From Pseudoclavibacter caeni (GTDB taxonomy: Bacteria; Actinomycetota; Actinomycetes; Actinomycetales; Microbacteriaceae), in the NCBI RefSeq assembly GCF_008831125.1, contig NZ_WBKA01000002.1, forward strand, positions 62,001 through 126,000: a stretch of 64,000 nt of DNA. Reading direction: 5' to 3'. Below the pieces are notes generated by a model that was given only the letters and a program-made list of their open reading frames with translations, made no database searches and was not told the DNA's origin. Positions within the stretch are counted from its first letter, which is position 1. Each line of letters starts with the position of its first letter. The translations under genes were made by a program, and so were the position numbers. Positions 1 through 7,544 of this stretch are shown piece after piece.

Positions 1-55
1 GCGTCGGGGAACGCGATTCAGCAACGAGCTCGCCGTATGGCGGGGAAGGAGCACT

Positions 56-1024
56 GTGACTGCACGGATGGAGTTCGGAGCGCCGCTGTCGGCACGACCC
101 ACTCGATGGACGCGACACCTGCTGCGGACGGTGACCGCGCTTTCCGCGGGTGCCGCCCTGGCCTGGGGGCTGGTCGGCTGCTCGTCCACCCCGAACGACG
201 CGGTGACGGTCACCGGCGACTTCGGCACCGCCGCGGCCATCAGCGTGGACGGAACGCTCTCGCCCTCCGGCGTGACGACGAAGACGCTCATCCAGGGCGA
301 CGGCGACACGATCGCCGACGACGGCAACGCCGAGGTGGGGCTCGCGGTCTACGACCCGACGAACCAGCAGGATCTGGTCGCCTACAGCACCTCATACTCC
401 CTCGACGAGTGGACACAGTACTTCAGCCCGCTCGCGGACGCCGTGCACGGGCAGCAGATCGGCACGCGTGTCAGCCTCGTCGGCCAGGCCTCGGACCTCG
501 TCGGCGAGGGCAACGCGAGCTCGTACTTCAGCCTCGAGGACTCCGACCCGCTTGTGGTGGTCGCCGACGTGATCGACGCCGTGCAGGCCGAGGACCCGGA
601 GACCACGGACACGTTCACCGACGCGGACTTCCCGACGGTGACGCTCGACGACGCCGGAACGCCGACCACGATGATCACCACCGGGGTCACCCCGTCGACC
701 ACCCAGGTGAAGGTGATCAAGGAGGGGAATGGCACCGTGGTCGCCGAGGGCGACACGGTCTCCTTCAATTACCAGCTGACCCGACTGCGCGACGGCAAGG
801 AGATCGAGAGCGACTACGGCGAGGACGCGGCCTCCAGCACGGCCAGCGCCGACGGACTGATCGCCGGGTTCGCGAAGGCGATCGTCGGCCAGCATGTGGG
901 GTCCACGGTGCTCGCGGTCGTGCCCCCGTCGGAGGGTTATGGGGACAGCGACGGCTCGACGCTGCAGCACGAGACCCTCGTGTTCGTGTTCACCGTGACC
1001 GACACGACGGCCGCCTCCAAGTGA
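56..1024 (+). CDS. FKBP-type peptidyl-prolyl isomerase lipoprotein
   Basis: Predicted exported, lipid-anchored proline isomerase of 322 residues that would help fold secreted proteins at the outer face of the membrane. The N-terminus has basic residues, a hydrophobic stretch and a lipobox ending LVGC with Cys42 as the modification site, followed by a Ser/Thr-rich linker. An FKBP domain occupies roughly residues 217-316; the upstream half looks like a second, degenerate FKBP-like region. The GTG start at 56 is chosen because GGAAGGAG lies about 5 bases upstream; ATG at 68 is the alternative. A strong hairpin follows the stop. A second lipoprotein of the same kind is encoded at 29164-30291. Family is clear; enzymatic activity is inferred. 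Confidence 0.85.
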   Translation: MTARMEFGAPLSARPTRWTRHLLRTVTALSAGAALAWGLVGCSSTPNDAVTVTGDFGTAAAISVDGTLSPSGVTTKTLIQGDGDTIADDGNAEVGLAVYDPTNQQDLVAYSTSYSLDEWTQYFSPLADAVHGQQIGTRVSLVGQASDLVGEGNASSYFSLEDSDPLVVVADVIDAVQAEDPETTDTFTDADFPTVTLDDAGTPTTMITTGVTPSTTQVKVIKEGNGTVVAEGDTVSFNYQLTRLRDGKEIESDYGEDAASSTASADGLIAGFAKAIVGQHVGSTVLAVVPPSEGYGDSDGSTLQHETLVFVFTVTDTTAASK

Positions 1025-1061
1025 GCCGCTGACGGCGCGGCTGCTGCGCCGGCCGACCCGC

Positions 1062-1094
1062 GAGGGGCCCGGACGAGACCTGTCCGAGCCCCTC
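1062..1094 (+). terminator. Hairpin terminator after FKBP gene
   Basis: GAGGGGC (1062-1068) pairs with GCCCCTC (1088-1094), and CGGAC (1070-1074) with GTCCG (1082-1086), interrupted by one C-A mismatch, around a 7-base loop. There is no U-tract, which is common for terminators in high-GC actinobacteria. Confidence 0.6.
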
Positions 1095-1192
1095 GACCTG
1101 TCCGAGGCGCGCCAGTGCGCCGTGCCGGGCGCATGGTCAGGCGCTCGAGCACAGACGACACGCGCGGGCCGCACCGAACCTCGGCAGCCGAT

Positions 1193-1221
1193 TTGGCATC
1201 CGCAGTGGAGTGCGCTATATT
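1193..1221 (+). promoter_or_regulatory. Promoter of tRNA cluster
   Basis: TTGGCA (1193-1198), a 17-base spacer and TATATT (1216-1221) form a near-consensus housekeeping promoter about 75 bases before tRNA-Gly. It is one of the most canonical promoters in the window and fits a strongly expressed stable-RNA operon. Confidence 0.75.
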
Positions 1222-1298
1222 TTTCAAGTCGCCGGAACACGGCGGCGGTCAATCAGCCGGAACCAGCCCGTCAGGGCGGGAGGAAGGCCGAAGGACAT

Positions 1299-1371
1299 GC
1301 GGACGTGGCTCAGTTGGTAGAGCACCACCTTGCCATGGTGGGGGTCGCGAGTTCGAATCTCGTCGTCCGCT
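1299..1371 (+). tRNA. tRNA-Gly (anticodon GCC)
   Basis: A 73-base cloverleaf. Acceptor GCGGACG (1299-1305) pairs with CGTCCGC (1364-1370), discriminator T. The anticodon loop carries GCC and the T arm has GTTCGAAT. CCA is not encoded. First gene of a Gly-Cys-Val cluster. Confidence 0.95.
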
Positions 1372-1490
1372 CGGAGGGTTCTTCAGAACCGACCGGCATC
1401 CAGCCGGCACGGGGATGCGGAAGCTGTGAGGAGCCTGCTGCTGGCCTCCATTCGGGGCCGCTTCGCGACATCGGTCGCGTTGACAGGCAT

Positions 1491-1561
1491 GGTGGAGTGG
1501 CCGAGTGGCTAGGCAGCGGCCTGCAAAGCCGTATACACGGGTTCGATTCCCGTCTCCACCT
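1491..1561 (+). tRNA. tRNA-Cys (anticodon GCA)
   Basis: A 71-base cloverleaf. Acceptor GGTGGAG (1491-1497) pairs with CTCCACC (1554-1560), discriminator T. The anticodon loop CTGCAAA carries GCA and the T loop contains GGTTCGATTCC. CCA is not encoded. Middle gene of the cluster. Confidence 0.95.
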
Positions 1562-1637
1562 CCATTCCGGTCTGAACGTGCGGATCACCCGCGCAGGATG
1601 ACGGATCGACTTCGGTCGAACGCCGCGAGAGCGGCAC

Positions 1638-1714
1638 GGGCGATTGGCGCAGTCTGGTAGCGCGCTTCCCTGACACGGAAGAGGTCAGCAGTTCAAGTCT
1701 GCTATCGCCCACCA
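1638..1714 (+). tRNA. tRNA-Val (anticodon GAC)
   Basis: Acceptor GGGCGAT (1638-1644) pairs with ATCGCCC (1704-1710); the discriminator A and a genome-encoded CCA follow (1711-1714). The anticodon loop CTGACAC carries GAC. This is the only tRNA in the window with an encoded CCA. A decayed integrase gene ends 18 bases downstream, so its 3' end is the likely former attachment site. Confidence 0.95.
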
Positions 1715-1721
1715 CGGGGAG

Positions 1722-1768
1722 AGCCCCGGGATCACGCGGGAGACGCGGGTTCCGGGGCTTCTTCGTTT
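1722..1768 (+). terminator. Terminator of tRNA cluster
   Basis: AGCCCCGG (1722-1729) pairs with CCGGGGCT (1752-1759), followed by TCTTCGTTT. The hairpin lies directly after tRNA-Val and also contains the stop codon of the opposing integrase remnant. Confidence 0.65.
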
Positions 1769-2016
1769 GCCTCTGAATCAGCTTCAAAACCCGAATGGTG
1801 CACAGATGGTGCACATGAGGGTTGGGGCACTCTCGGAATCAGAGCCGAGACAGCCTCAGCGGCGACGCGCTCTGCTTCACCGATCTGGTGGGTGTACACC
1901 TTGGACGTGACGAGGATGCTCGAATGGCCGAGCCTCTTCGGCAACCGGTCGAGGGAACCACCGTTCTCGTTCCACGATGAGACGTGCTCATGTCTCCTGC
2001 CGTGCGACCTGATCCC
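1732..2016 (-). pseudogene. Tyrosine recombinase (integrase), C-terminal remnant
   Basis: An open frame reads toward tRNA-Val and ends 18 bases from it. It encodes the catalytic end of a phage-type integrase: an HxxRH-like box (HGRRH), then RLGHSS about 20 residues on, then the nucleophile region SKVYTH, and a charged tail. The N-terminal arm, core-binding domain and first catalytic Arg cannot be found in any minus-strand frame upstream. The open frame continues to 2169, but that part has no integrase character. I infer the surviving end of an integrated element that used tRNA-Val as its target and was later lost. Confidence 0.65.
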
Positions 2017-2327
2017 CGGTGGCCCCGTCCGCCTGCCGACCGTGCGGGTCGCGCAGTCCGGTTTCACCGGTACCGGAACCGGGTCAGGCAGGTGGCGACA
2101 TCCCGCCGGCGATCGGCGGAGCGTCGGCCTGTCCGCCGGCGGGGACTTGTCGACTGAACCTGAACGCACCGGTGGGAGAGGATGCCGTCAGAGTCCTTCA
2201 GCACGCGTCTGGGCCGGGGTCAGCCAATGGCGCCGGGGGGGAGAGACAGGGCGAAGGCCACCGATGACCTGCCCCACCGCTGGGTGCCTCTCATCGCGCA
2301 GGGCACCGCAATCGGCGAGACCGTCGG
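2017..2327. other. Non-coding region next to integrase remnant
   Basis: No convincing gene on either strand. The overlapping short frames show no recognisable domain or ribosome binding site. Probably eroded sequence left by the lost element. Confidence 0.4.
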
Positions 2328-2633
2328 TCAGTCCTCCGCAGCCGCGATCTCGTCCCGCACTGCGGCGAGCAGCGGGCCCAGACCGCGCAGCTGACGGCGG
2401 CCGCGCACCAGCACGCAGGCGTCGTCCTCCGGGTCGAACATGGCGACCCCTTCGCGCGTCCGTCGTCCCGGCTGGGTGAAGCGCACCACGCCGAGGCTCG
2501 CGAACGTCGGCGACTCGACCTCGACGGCGGTGATCCGTGCCACCGGGATGCGGGTGATCTCCCCATGTCGGTCGATGACCACCTCCTCGCCATCGAACGT
2601 CACCAGTGCATGTCGTGCTCGTGCCTCGATCAT
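2328..2633 (-). CDS. Small hypothetical protein, possible PH-like beta domain
   Basis: About 101 residues if it starts at the ATG at 2633; an upstream start at 2681 would add 16 residues of poor coding character. The N-terminal half (ARHALVTFDGEEVVIDRHGE, then alternating strands) resembles the beta-rich DUF4429/bacterial-PH type of fold found in many actinobacterial proteins. The C-terminus is charged and helical. No catalytic motif, signal peptide or membrane segment is seen. No strong Shine-Dalgarno supports either start. The function is not known and the domain assignment is tentative. Confidence 0.5.
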   Translation of the reverse strand: MIEARARHALVTFDGEEVVIDRHGEITRIPVARITAVEVESPTFASLGVVRFTQPGRRTREGVAMFDPEDDACVLVRGRRQLRGLGPLLAAVRDEIAAAED

Positions 2634-2748
2634 GAGGCCATGATGGGCCGCGCTGCTGTGTCCGGCCGATGAGACGGGCATGGCGTCGCTGAGTCGCCCC
2701 GGCGTGACCTGCCGTTCCGACCACAGCGAGCGTCACGTCCGCCGCGGG

Positions 2749-4131
2749 TCACCGCAGGTCGTCGACCTCCGCCGCCCGCTCGGGCAGGAGCGCCACGCAC
2801 ACGAGGCTCAGCACCATGACCACGATCAGGTAGAGCGAGATCGACAGGGTGCTGCCCGTCGCGGCGAGCAGGCGGTTGGCGATGAGCGGCGAGAACCCGC
2901 CGCCGAACGCCGCGCCGAGCTGGAAGGCGAGACCCACCGCCGTGTACCGGCGTGCCGCCGGGAACAGCTGCGCGAACCAGGTGACCACCGGACCGAACAT
3001 GATCCCCGAGAGCGTGAAGCCGATCACCATCGCCGCGAGCGCTCCGGCGGGGTCAGCGGACGTTCCGGTGCCGCCCGCCCGGAACAGCGGGAACATGGGG
3101 ATCGCGTACGCCGCGAGCGCGATGGCGCCGGTCGCGATGACGGGGCGGCGGCCGACGCGGTCGGAGATCATGCTGCCGACGAGGATGGCCGCGGCGTGGG
3201 CGAGGCAGCCGAGCAGGGTGCCGACGATCAGCATGCTGCGGGAGAGGCCGAGGCCGTGGTCGTCGACGGCCTCGGAGCCGTAGGAGAGCAGGAAGCTGAA
3301 CAGCACGAACTGGAAGGCGTTGAAGCCGAAGACGACGCCGGCGGCGGTGAGGATGCGGCCGCCGTTCGCGCGCACGGCGTCGGCGAGGGGATGGGGCGAG
3401 ACGGTCTCGGTGTCCTGCAGGCGCTGGAAGACGGGGGTCTCGTCGACATGTAGCCGAGTGATCAGGCCGATGATGAGCACGAGGCCGCCGAGCAGGAACG
3501 GGACGCGCCACAGGCCGGCGACCACGACGTCCGCGGGGAAGGCGAGGATGGCGAGCACCATGAGATTCGCCAGACCTGCGCCGATGGGGGAGCCGAGGGT
3601 GACGAAGCTGCCGTAGATGCCGCGGCGTCCGGTGGGGGCCTGTTCGATGGAGAGGAGGCCGGCGCCGCCGACCTCGCCGCCGCGGGCGATGCCGTGGGCG
3701 AGGCGGAGGATCAGCAGGAGCACGGGAGCGGTGACGCCGATGGTGTGGTAGTCGGGCAGCAGCCCCATGAGGACGGTAGCGACGCCCATGAGGGTGAAGG
3801 TGGCCACGAGTGTGCGCCGGCGCCCGATGCGGTCGCCGAGGTGCCCGAACACGACGGCGCCGACCGGGGCCATGAGGAAGCCGACGGCGAAGGTCACGAA
3901 CCCGAGGAACGCGCCGAACCAGGGATCGTCGACGACGAAGAACACCTGGTTGAACACGATCGACGTCGCCGTGGCGTAGAGGGCGAAGTCGTAGTACTCG
4001 AGGGCGGTGCCCGCGCCGGATGCGACGGCGAGGCGGGTGAACAGCCGGCGGTCAGGGGCCGGCTCGGGTCTGCGGGCGTTCGCGTTGGGGGAGCCTGCCG
4101 CGCGCGGCTGGCTGATGTTGGGTGATGTCAC
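2749..4131 (-). CDS. MHS-family MFS transporter, predicted Trp-attenuated
   Basis: A 460-residue major facilitator with 12 predicted membrane segments, of the metabolite:H+ symporter type (relatives include shikimate, alpha-ketoglutarate, citrate and proline/betaine carriers). Residues about 35-60 hold the family signature start (GAGTALEYYDFALYATAT), and the loop between helices 2 and 3 has GHLGDRIGRRRT. The GTG start at 4131 has AGGAGGA 9 bases upstream. The substrate cannot be read from the sequence. However, the upstream leader peptide with three consecutive Trp codons and mutually exclusive hairpins predicts expression when charged tRNA-Trp is scarce. Import of tryptophan, a precursor or a related aromatic compound is therefore the best guess. 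Confidence 0.85.
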   Translation of the reverse strand: MTSPNISQPRAAGSPNANARRPEPAPDRRLFTRLAVASGAGTALEYYDFALYATATSIVFNQVFFVVDDPWFGAFLGFVTFAVGFLMAPVGAVVFGHLGDRIGRRRTLVATFTLMGVATVLMGLLPDYHTIGVTAPVLLLILRLAHGIARGGEVGGAGLLSIEQAPTGRRGIYGSFVTLGSPIGAGLANLMVLAILAFPADVVVAGLWRVPFLLGGLVLIIGLITRLHVDETPVFQRLQDTETVSPHPLADAVRANGGRILTAAGVVFGFNAFQFVLFSFLLSYGSEAVDDHGLGLSRSMLIVGTLLGCLAHAAAILVGSMISDRVGRRPVIATGAIALAAYAIPMFPLFRAGGTGTSADPAGALAAMVIGFTLSGIMFGPVVTWFAQLFPAARRYTAVGLAFQLGAAFGGGFSPLIANRLLAATGSTLSISLYLIVVMVLSLVCVALLPERAAEVDDLR

Positions 4132-4272
4132 GGTTCTCGTTCCTCCTGCCCGGGGTCCGGGCGATCGGCCGGACCGAGCGGCTGGCTCGGGCCGGCGGTT
4201 CGCCGCCGACTCGAGGGGAGGGTGGACTCGCGCACCAGACCGCTCGAGCGGCGGCCTGGTCGATGAAGCGTC
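4132..4272 (-). promoter_or_regulatory. Predicted tryptophan attenuator region
   Basis: A 141-base leader between the leader-peptide stop and the transporter start. Hairpin A: ACCAGGCCGC (4260-4251) pairs with GCGGTCTGGT (4243-4234). The right half of A's 5' arm plus its loop (4254-4244) can instead pair with CGAGTCGGCGGC (4213-4202) with one bulged base, excluding hairpin A. That downstream strand also forms its own hairpin, CGGCGG-CGAA-CCGCCG. A further hairpin, GGTCCGG/CCGGACC, sits just before the AGGAGGA ribosome site. This arrangement of alternative structures is what ribosome-mediated attenuation needs. No U-tract is present, so termination could be atypical or control could act on translation. 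Confidence 0.6.
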
Positions 4273-4347
4273 CTATGACCGTCGCGAGGACGGCCACCAC
4301 CACGCGCGCAGCGGGACCGCGATGCGCGTGGTGGGGACGGTGTTCAT
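4273..4347 (-). CDS. Tryptophan leader peptide
   Basis: A 24-codon reading frame from ATG (4347-4345) to TAG (4275-4273). It begins MNTVPTTR, has three consecutive TGG codons at positions 16-18 (LRAWWWPSS) and ends soon afterwards. TATAGT lies exactly 7 bases before the ATG, so the mRNA should be leaderless. Tandem Trp codons in a tiny frame about 140 bases before a structural gene are the hallmark of trp attenuation, known in Streptomyces and Corynebacterium trp genes. Trp is rare, so WWW by chance in such a frame is unlikely. The regulatory role is inferred. Confidence 0.75.
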   Translation of the reverse strand: MNTVPTTRIAVPLRAWWWPSSRRS

Positions 4348-4354
4348 GCGCCCG

Positions 4355-4360
4355 ACTATA
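4355..4360 (-). promoter_or_regulatory. -10 box of leader peptide and transporter
   Basis: TATAGT on the minus strand, 7 bases before the leader-peptide ATG. No -35 consensus is recognisable; that position is occupied by the 4361-4380 palindrome. Confidence 0.65.
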
Positions 4361-4380
4361 CACGCGTCCCCGGACGCGTG
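4361..4380 (-). terminator. Perfect palindrome after mgtA
   Basis: CACGCGTCC (4361-4369) and GGACGCGTG (4372-4380) form a 9-bp perfect stem with a 2-base loop. It lies 7 bases beyond the mgtA stop codon and abuts the -10 box of the Trp-leader promoter. Most likely the mgtA terminator; an operator for the downstream promoter is also possible. Confidence 0.5.
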
Positions 4381-4387
4381 GACGCCG

Positions 4388-7330
4388 TCACCGGGTCGCG
4401 AGGATGAACCGTCGTTTGAGCAGCTCGTTGGCGGCGACGTACACCACGGTGATGCCGATGAGCGCCGCGAAGATGCCGGCGGGCACGTCGTCGATGCCGA
4501 GCAGCGGTCCGACGGGGGAGTAGGGCAGGGCGATCGTGATCACGGCGACGATGAGGCTCAGCACGAGCAGGCCCCGGCCCGGGCGGCTGCGCTGGATGGG
4601 TCGCGCCGTGCGCATCGAGAACATGACCGCCAGCTCGGTGAGGGTCGACTCGATGAACCACGCACTGCGGAACATCGTGTCGTCGGTGCCGAACCCGAGC
4701 ATGAGCACGCCGAAGGTGAGGATGTCGAACACCGCGGAGAGCACACCGAAGACGATCATGAACGTGCGGATCGACCCGATGCGCCACCGGCCGGGTCGCT
4801 GCACGAGCTCCGAGTCGACCCGGTCGGAGGCGATCGCCATCGATGGCAGGTCGGTCAGGAAGTTCAGCACGAGCACCTGGCGGGGCAGCAGGGGCAGGAA
4901 CGGCAGGAACAGGCTCGCGAACGCCATCGAGATCATGTTCCCGAAGCTCGCGCTCGTGGTGACCCGCACGTATTTGAGCGTGTTCGCGAACGTCTCACGG
5001 CCAAGCCGCACGCCGTCGAGGATGACGCCGAGGCTCTTGTCCAGCAGCACGACGGAGGCGGCGTCCTTGGCCACCTCGTGGGCCGTGTCGACCGAGATGC
5101 CGACGTCGGCCGCGTGCAGCGCCGGGGCGTCGTTGATGCCGTCGCCAAGGAACGCGACCGCGGTGCGCTCGGCCGCGGGCCGGTGCCCACGGGGATGCAC
5201 GCGGGCGACCGCGGTGCCCGACCTCGTCGACATCCCCTGCGGCGCGGCGGCCGCGGCGTCCTCGGTGGCCGACCCGGACTCGGTGCCGGCGGGTGCCGGT
5301 GCGGACGCAGCAGGGACGGCCGTCGCGGAGGGCCCGGCGGGCAGCGCGCGCGGGGCCGACGCGGACCGTGCGATGCCATCGGCGCTCTGGTCGCGCAGGG
5401 CGCGGACGATGCGCGCCTTGTGGGCGGGCTCGACCTCGGCGAACACCGAGGCGCGGCGCACGAGCTGGCGCAGCGCGCCGTCGTCGACCGCGTCGAGCTG
5501 TGGTCCGGTCACGACGTCCTCGGCGTCAAGGCCCAGATCACGGGCGACCTTGCCCGCGGCGAACCGGTTGTCACCGGTGATCACCTTCACTGTCACGCCG
5601 AGCTCGCGCAGCCCGGCGATATCCTCGAGCACATCCGGCTTGATCGGGTCGTGGAAGCACAGCAGGCCGCGCAGGGTGAGCCCCTGCTCGTCGTCGGCGG
5701 TCAGCCGCCGCTCGTCCGTGCCGTCCGCGGCAGCCGTAACCGTGCCCGTGGCGATGCCGAGCACCCGGTAGCCGTCGGCGCTGAGCTCCTCGAACCGCTG
5801 CTGCAGTTCGTCGCGCACCTCGACGACGGGGACATTGCGGTCGCCCACGCGGGCGGTCGTGCAGCAGTCGACCACGGAGTCGAAGGCGCCCTTGCACACG
5901 AGTACGCCGGGCGCGCCAGCGGGGGCGTGCTCCCCGGTCACCGCGACGCTCAGCCGCTTGCGGGTGAAGTCGTAGGGCAGCTCGCCGATCGCGCGCAGCC
6001 CGTCCGGCACGGGCCCGGCGCCGAGGATCGCCTGGTCGAGGGGGTTGGCGAATCCGTGTTGCATCCCCGCGTTGACCAGCGCGAGCTGCAGGACGGTGGG
6101 GTCGAGCGCCGCCCGCCGGGCCGCGTCCCGGGCCCGCTCCGCCGCATCGGGGGAGGGGGAGGCGATCAGGAGCTCCTGGCCTGCCGGGCTGCCACCGAGC
6201 GCCTGCGCGCTGCGCGCGGAGCGGATCGGCTCGGCGCGGTCGAGCTGAGCGACCCCGACGGTGATGGTGCCCGTCTTGTCCGTGCAGAGCACCGACACCG
6301 AGCCGAGGTCCTCGATCGCCTCCAGCCGCTTGACGATCACCTTGCGGTCGGCCATCCGCCGCGCGCCCGCGGCGAGGCTGACGGAGGTGATGGCGGGCAG
6401 CATCTGCGGGGTCAGGCCGATCGCGAGCGCGAGGGCGAACATGAGCGACTCGATGAACTCGCGGCCGAGCACCGCGTTGACCAGGAGGATGAAGATCGTG
6501 AGCACGACCATGATCCGCAGCAGCATCCGGCCGAACCCGTTGAGCCCCTGCTCGAAGTCGGTCGCCTGGGAGCGCCCCGTGAGCTCCTTCGAGACGGTGC
6601 CGAACTGGGTGCGGCGTCCGGTGGCGACGACGAGGAGACGCCCGGTGCCGCTGACGACGTGGCTGCCCTGGAAGACGCAGTCGGAGCGGGCGTCGAGCGC
6701 CGCGTCCGAGACCACACGGTCGGCGGCGTCCTTCTCGACGGGGAAGGACTCGCCGGTCAGGGCCGACTCGTCGACGAGCAGCCGGTCGCTGGCGAGCAGG
6801 CGCCCGTCGGCCGGGATCACCGATCCGGCGGAGAGGTCGACGACGTCGCCGGGGACGATCTCGCCCAGGGCGATCTCGTGCGGGGAGCCGTCGCGCAGGA
6901 CGGTCGCGGTCACCTTGACGCGGTCCATGAGGGCGCGGACGGCGCTGCCGGCCCGGTACTCCTGCCAGAAGCCGAGCAGGCCGCTGACCGCGACGATCGC
7001 GATGACGATCGCCCCGTCGACGGCGTCGTCGACGAGGAAGGAGATCACGGCCGCGATGAGCAGCAGGACGGTGATCGGGGAGGTGAACTGCCGGGCGAGG
7101 ATCACCAGGGCGGGATGCTCGTGGCGCTGCCGCCCATCGATCTGGGCCAGCCATTCGCGACGGTTGTCCGCCTCCGCCGCGGTGAGCCCGGCGGAGCCGT
7201 CCCCGCCGACCTGCAGCCCCTTCGCGACCTCCTCGGCGGATCCAGCCCAGAACGTCGGGGCCGACCAGGGTAGCGCCCGCCTCTCGCGTCCGCCCGCGAC
7301 CGGTTCGTCCCGCCTCGCCCCGTCGACCAT
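4388..7330 (-). CDS. mgtA: P-type Mg2+-transporting ATPase
   Basis: A P3B-type ATPase of 980 residues that would import Mg2+ using ATP. Visible motifs in order: an N-terminal cytosolic segment, the TGES loop (DESALTGESFPVEK), the phosphorylation motif DKTGT with Asp351, and GDGIND at 729-734, followed by the C-terminal membrane helices. The ATG at 7330 is chosen because GAGGAGG lies just upstream; in-frame codons up to 7459 look non-coding. The oddity is an Ala/Pro/Ser-rich insertion of about 75 residues (649-723) between HKARIV and FLGDGIND, a junction that is normally contiguous in this family. No Mg2+ riboswitch is recognisable upstream. Confidence 0.88.
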   Translation of the reverse strand: MVDGARRDEPVAGGRERRALPWSAPTFWAGSAEEVAKGLQVGGDGSAGLTAAEADNRREWLAQIDGRQRHEHPALVILARQFTSPITVLLLIAAVISFLVDDAVDGAIVIAIVAVSGLLGFWQEYRAGSAVRALMDRVKVTATVLRDGSPHEIALGEIVPGDVVDLSAGSVIPADGRLLASDRLLVDESALTGESFPVEKDAADRVVSDAALDARSDCVFQGSHVVSGTGRLLVVATGRRTQFGTVSKELTGRSQATDFEQGLNGFGRMLLRIMVVLTIFILLVNAVLGREFIESLMFALALAIGLTPQMLPAITSVSLAAGARRMADRKVIVKRLEAIEDLGSVSVLCTDKTGTITVGVAQLDRAEPIRSARSAQALGGSPAGQELLIASPSPDAAERARDAARRAALDPTVLQLALVNAGMQHGFANPLDQAILGAGPVPDGLRAIGELPYDFTRKRLSVAVTGEHAPAGAPGVLVCKGAFDSVVDCCTTARVGDRNVPVVEVRDELQQRFEELSADGYRVLGIATGTVTAAADGTDERRLTADDEQGLTLRGLLCFHDPIKPDVLEDIAGLRELGVTVKVITGDNRFAAGKVARDLGLDAEDVVTGPQLDAVDDGALRQLVRRASVFAEVEPAHKARIVRALRDQSADGIARSASAPRALPAGPSATAVPAASAPAPAGTESGSATEDAAAAAPQGMSTRSGTAVARVHPRGHRPAAERTAVAFLGDGINDAPALHAADVGISVDTAHEVAKDAASVVLLDKSLGVILDGVRLGRETFANTLKYVRVTTSASFGNMISMAFASLFLPFLPLLPRQVLVLNFLTDLPSMAIASDRVDSELVQRPGRWRIGSIRTFMIVFGVLSAVFDILTFGVLMLGFGTDDTMFRSAWFIESTLTELAVMFSMRTARPIQRSRPGRGLLVLSLIVAVITIALPYSPVGPLLGIDDVPAGIFAALIGITVVYVAANELLKRRFILATR

Positions 7331-7476
7331 GGACCTCCTCGCCTCCTGCGCGGCATCAGCTCCCGCGCACCGCGGACCGCGCCGGGCGGTCCGCTCACCA
7401 TCATCCCCCGTCCCGGCGTCGAGCGCGAAATGCCTCGCCGCTCCGTGTCCCTGACCCATGGTCGTCCGGGATGAGG

Positions 7477-7482
7477 GATAAT
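7477..7482 (+). promoter_or_regulatory. -10 box for FHA/kinase operon
   Basis: GATAAT, with transcription expected to begin near 7489. An ATG at 7490 lies 7 bases downstream but opens a different frame that overlaps the FHA gene. The FHA start at 7545 has its own ribosome site, so a leader of about 55 bases is more likely. Confidence 0.5.
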
Positions 7483-7544
7483 CGAATCAATGTGTGTCGC
7501 GAATCCGGTTCGCCACACGACGCCTCGGGAGGAGAGCCGGCAGC

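Noticed and set aside
37-1032. 331-codon Arg-rich frame overlapping the FKBP gene
   Set aside because: It is a frame shadow with extreme Arg/Gly content and no domain; the FKBP frame has signal peptide, lipobox and domain.
7331-7476. Mg2+ riboswitch or MgtL-type leader upstream of mgtA
   Set aside because: No recognisable M-box conserved segments and no short Pro-rich leader frame with its own start were found.
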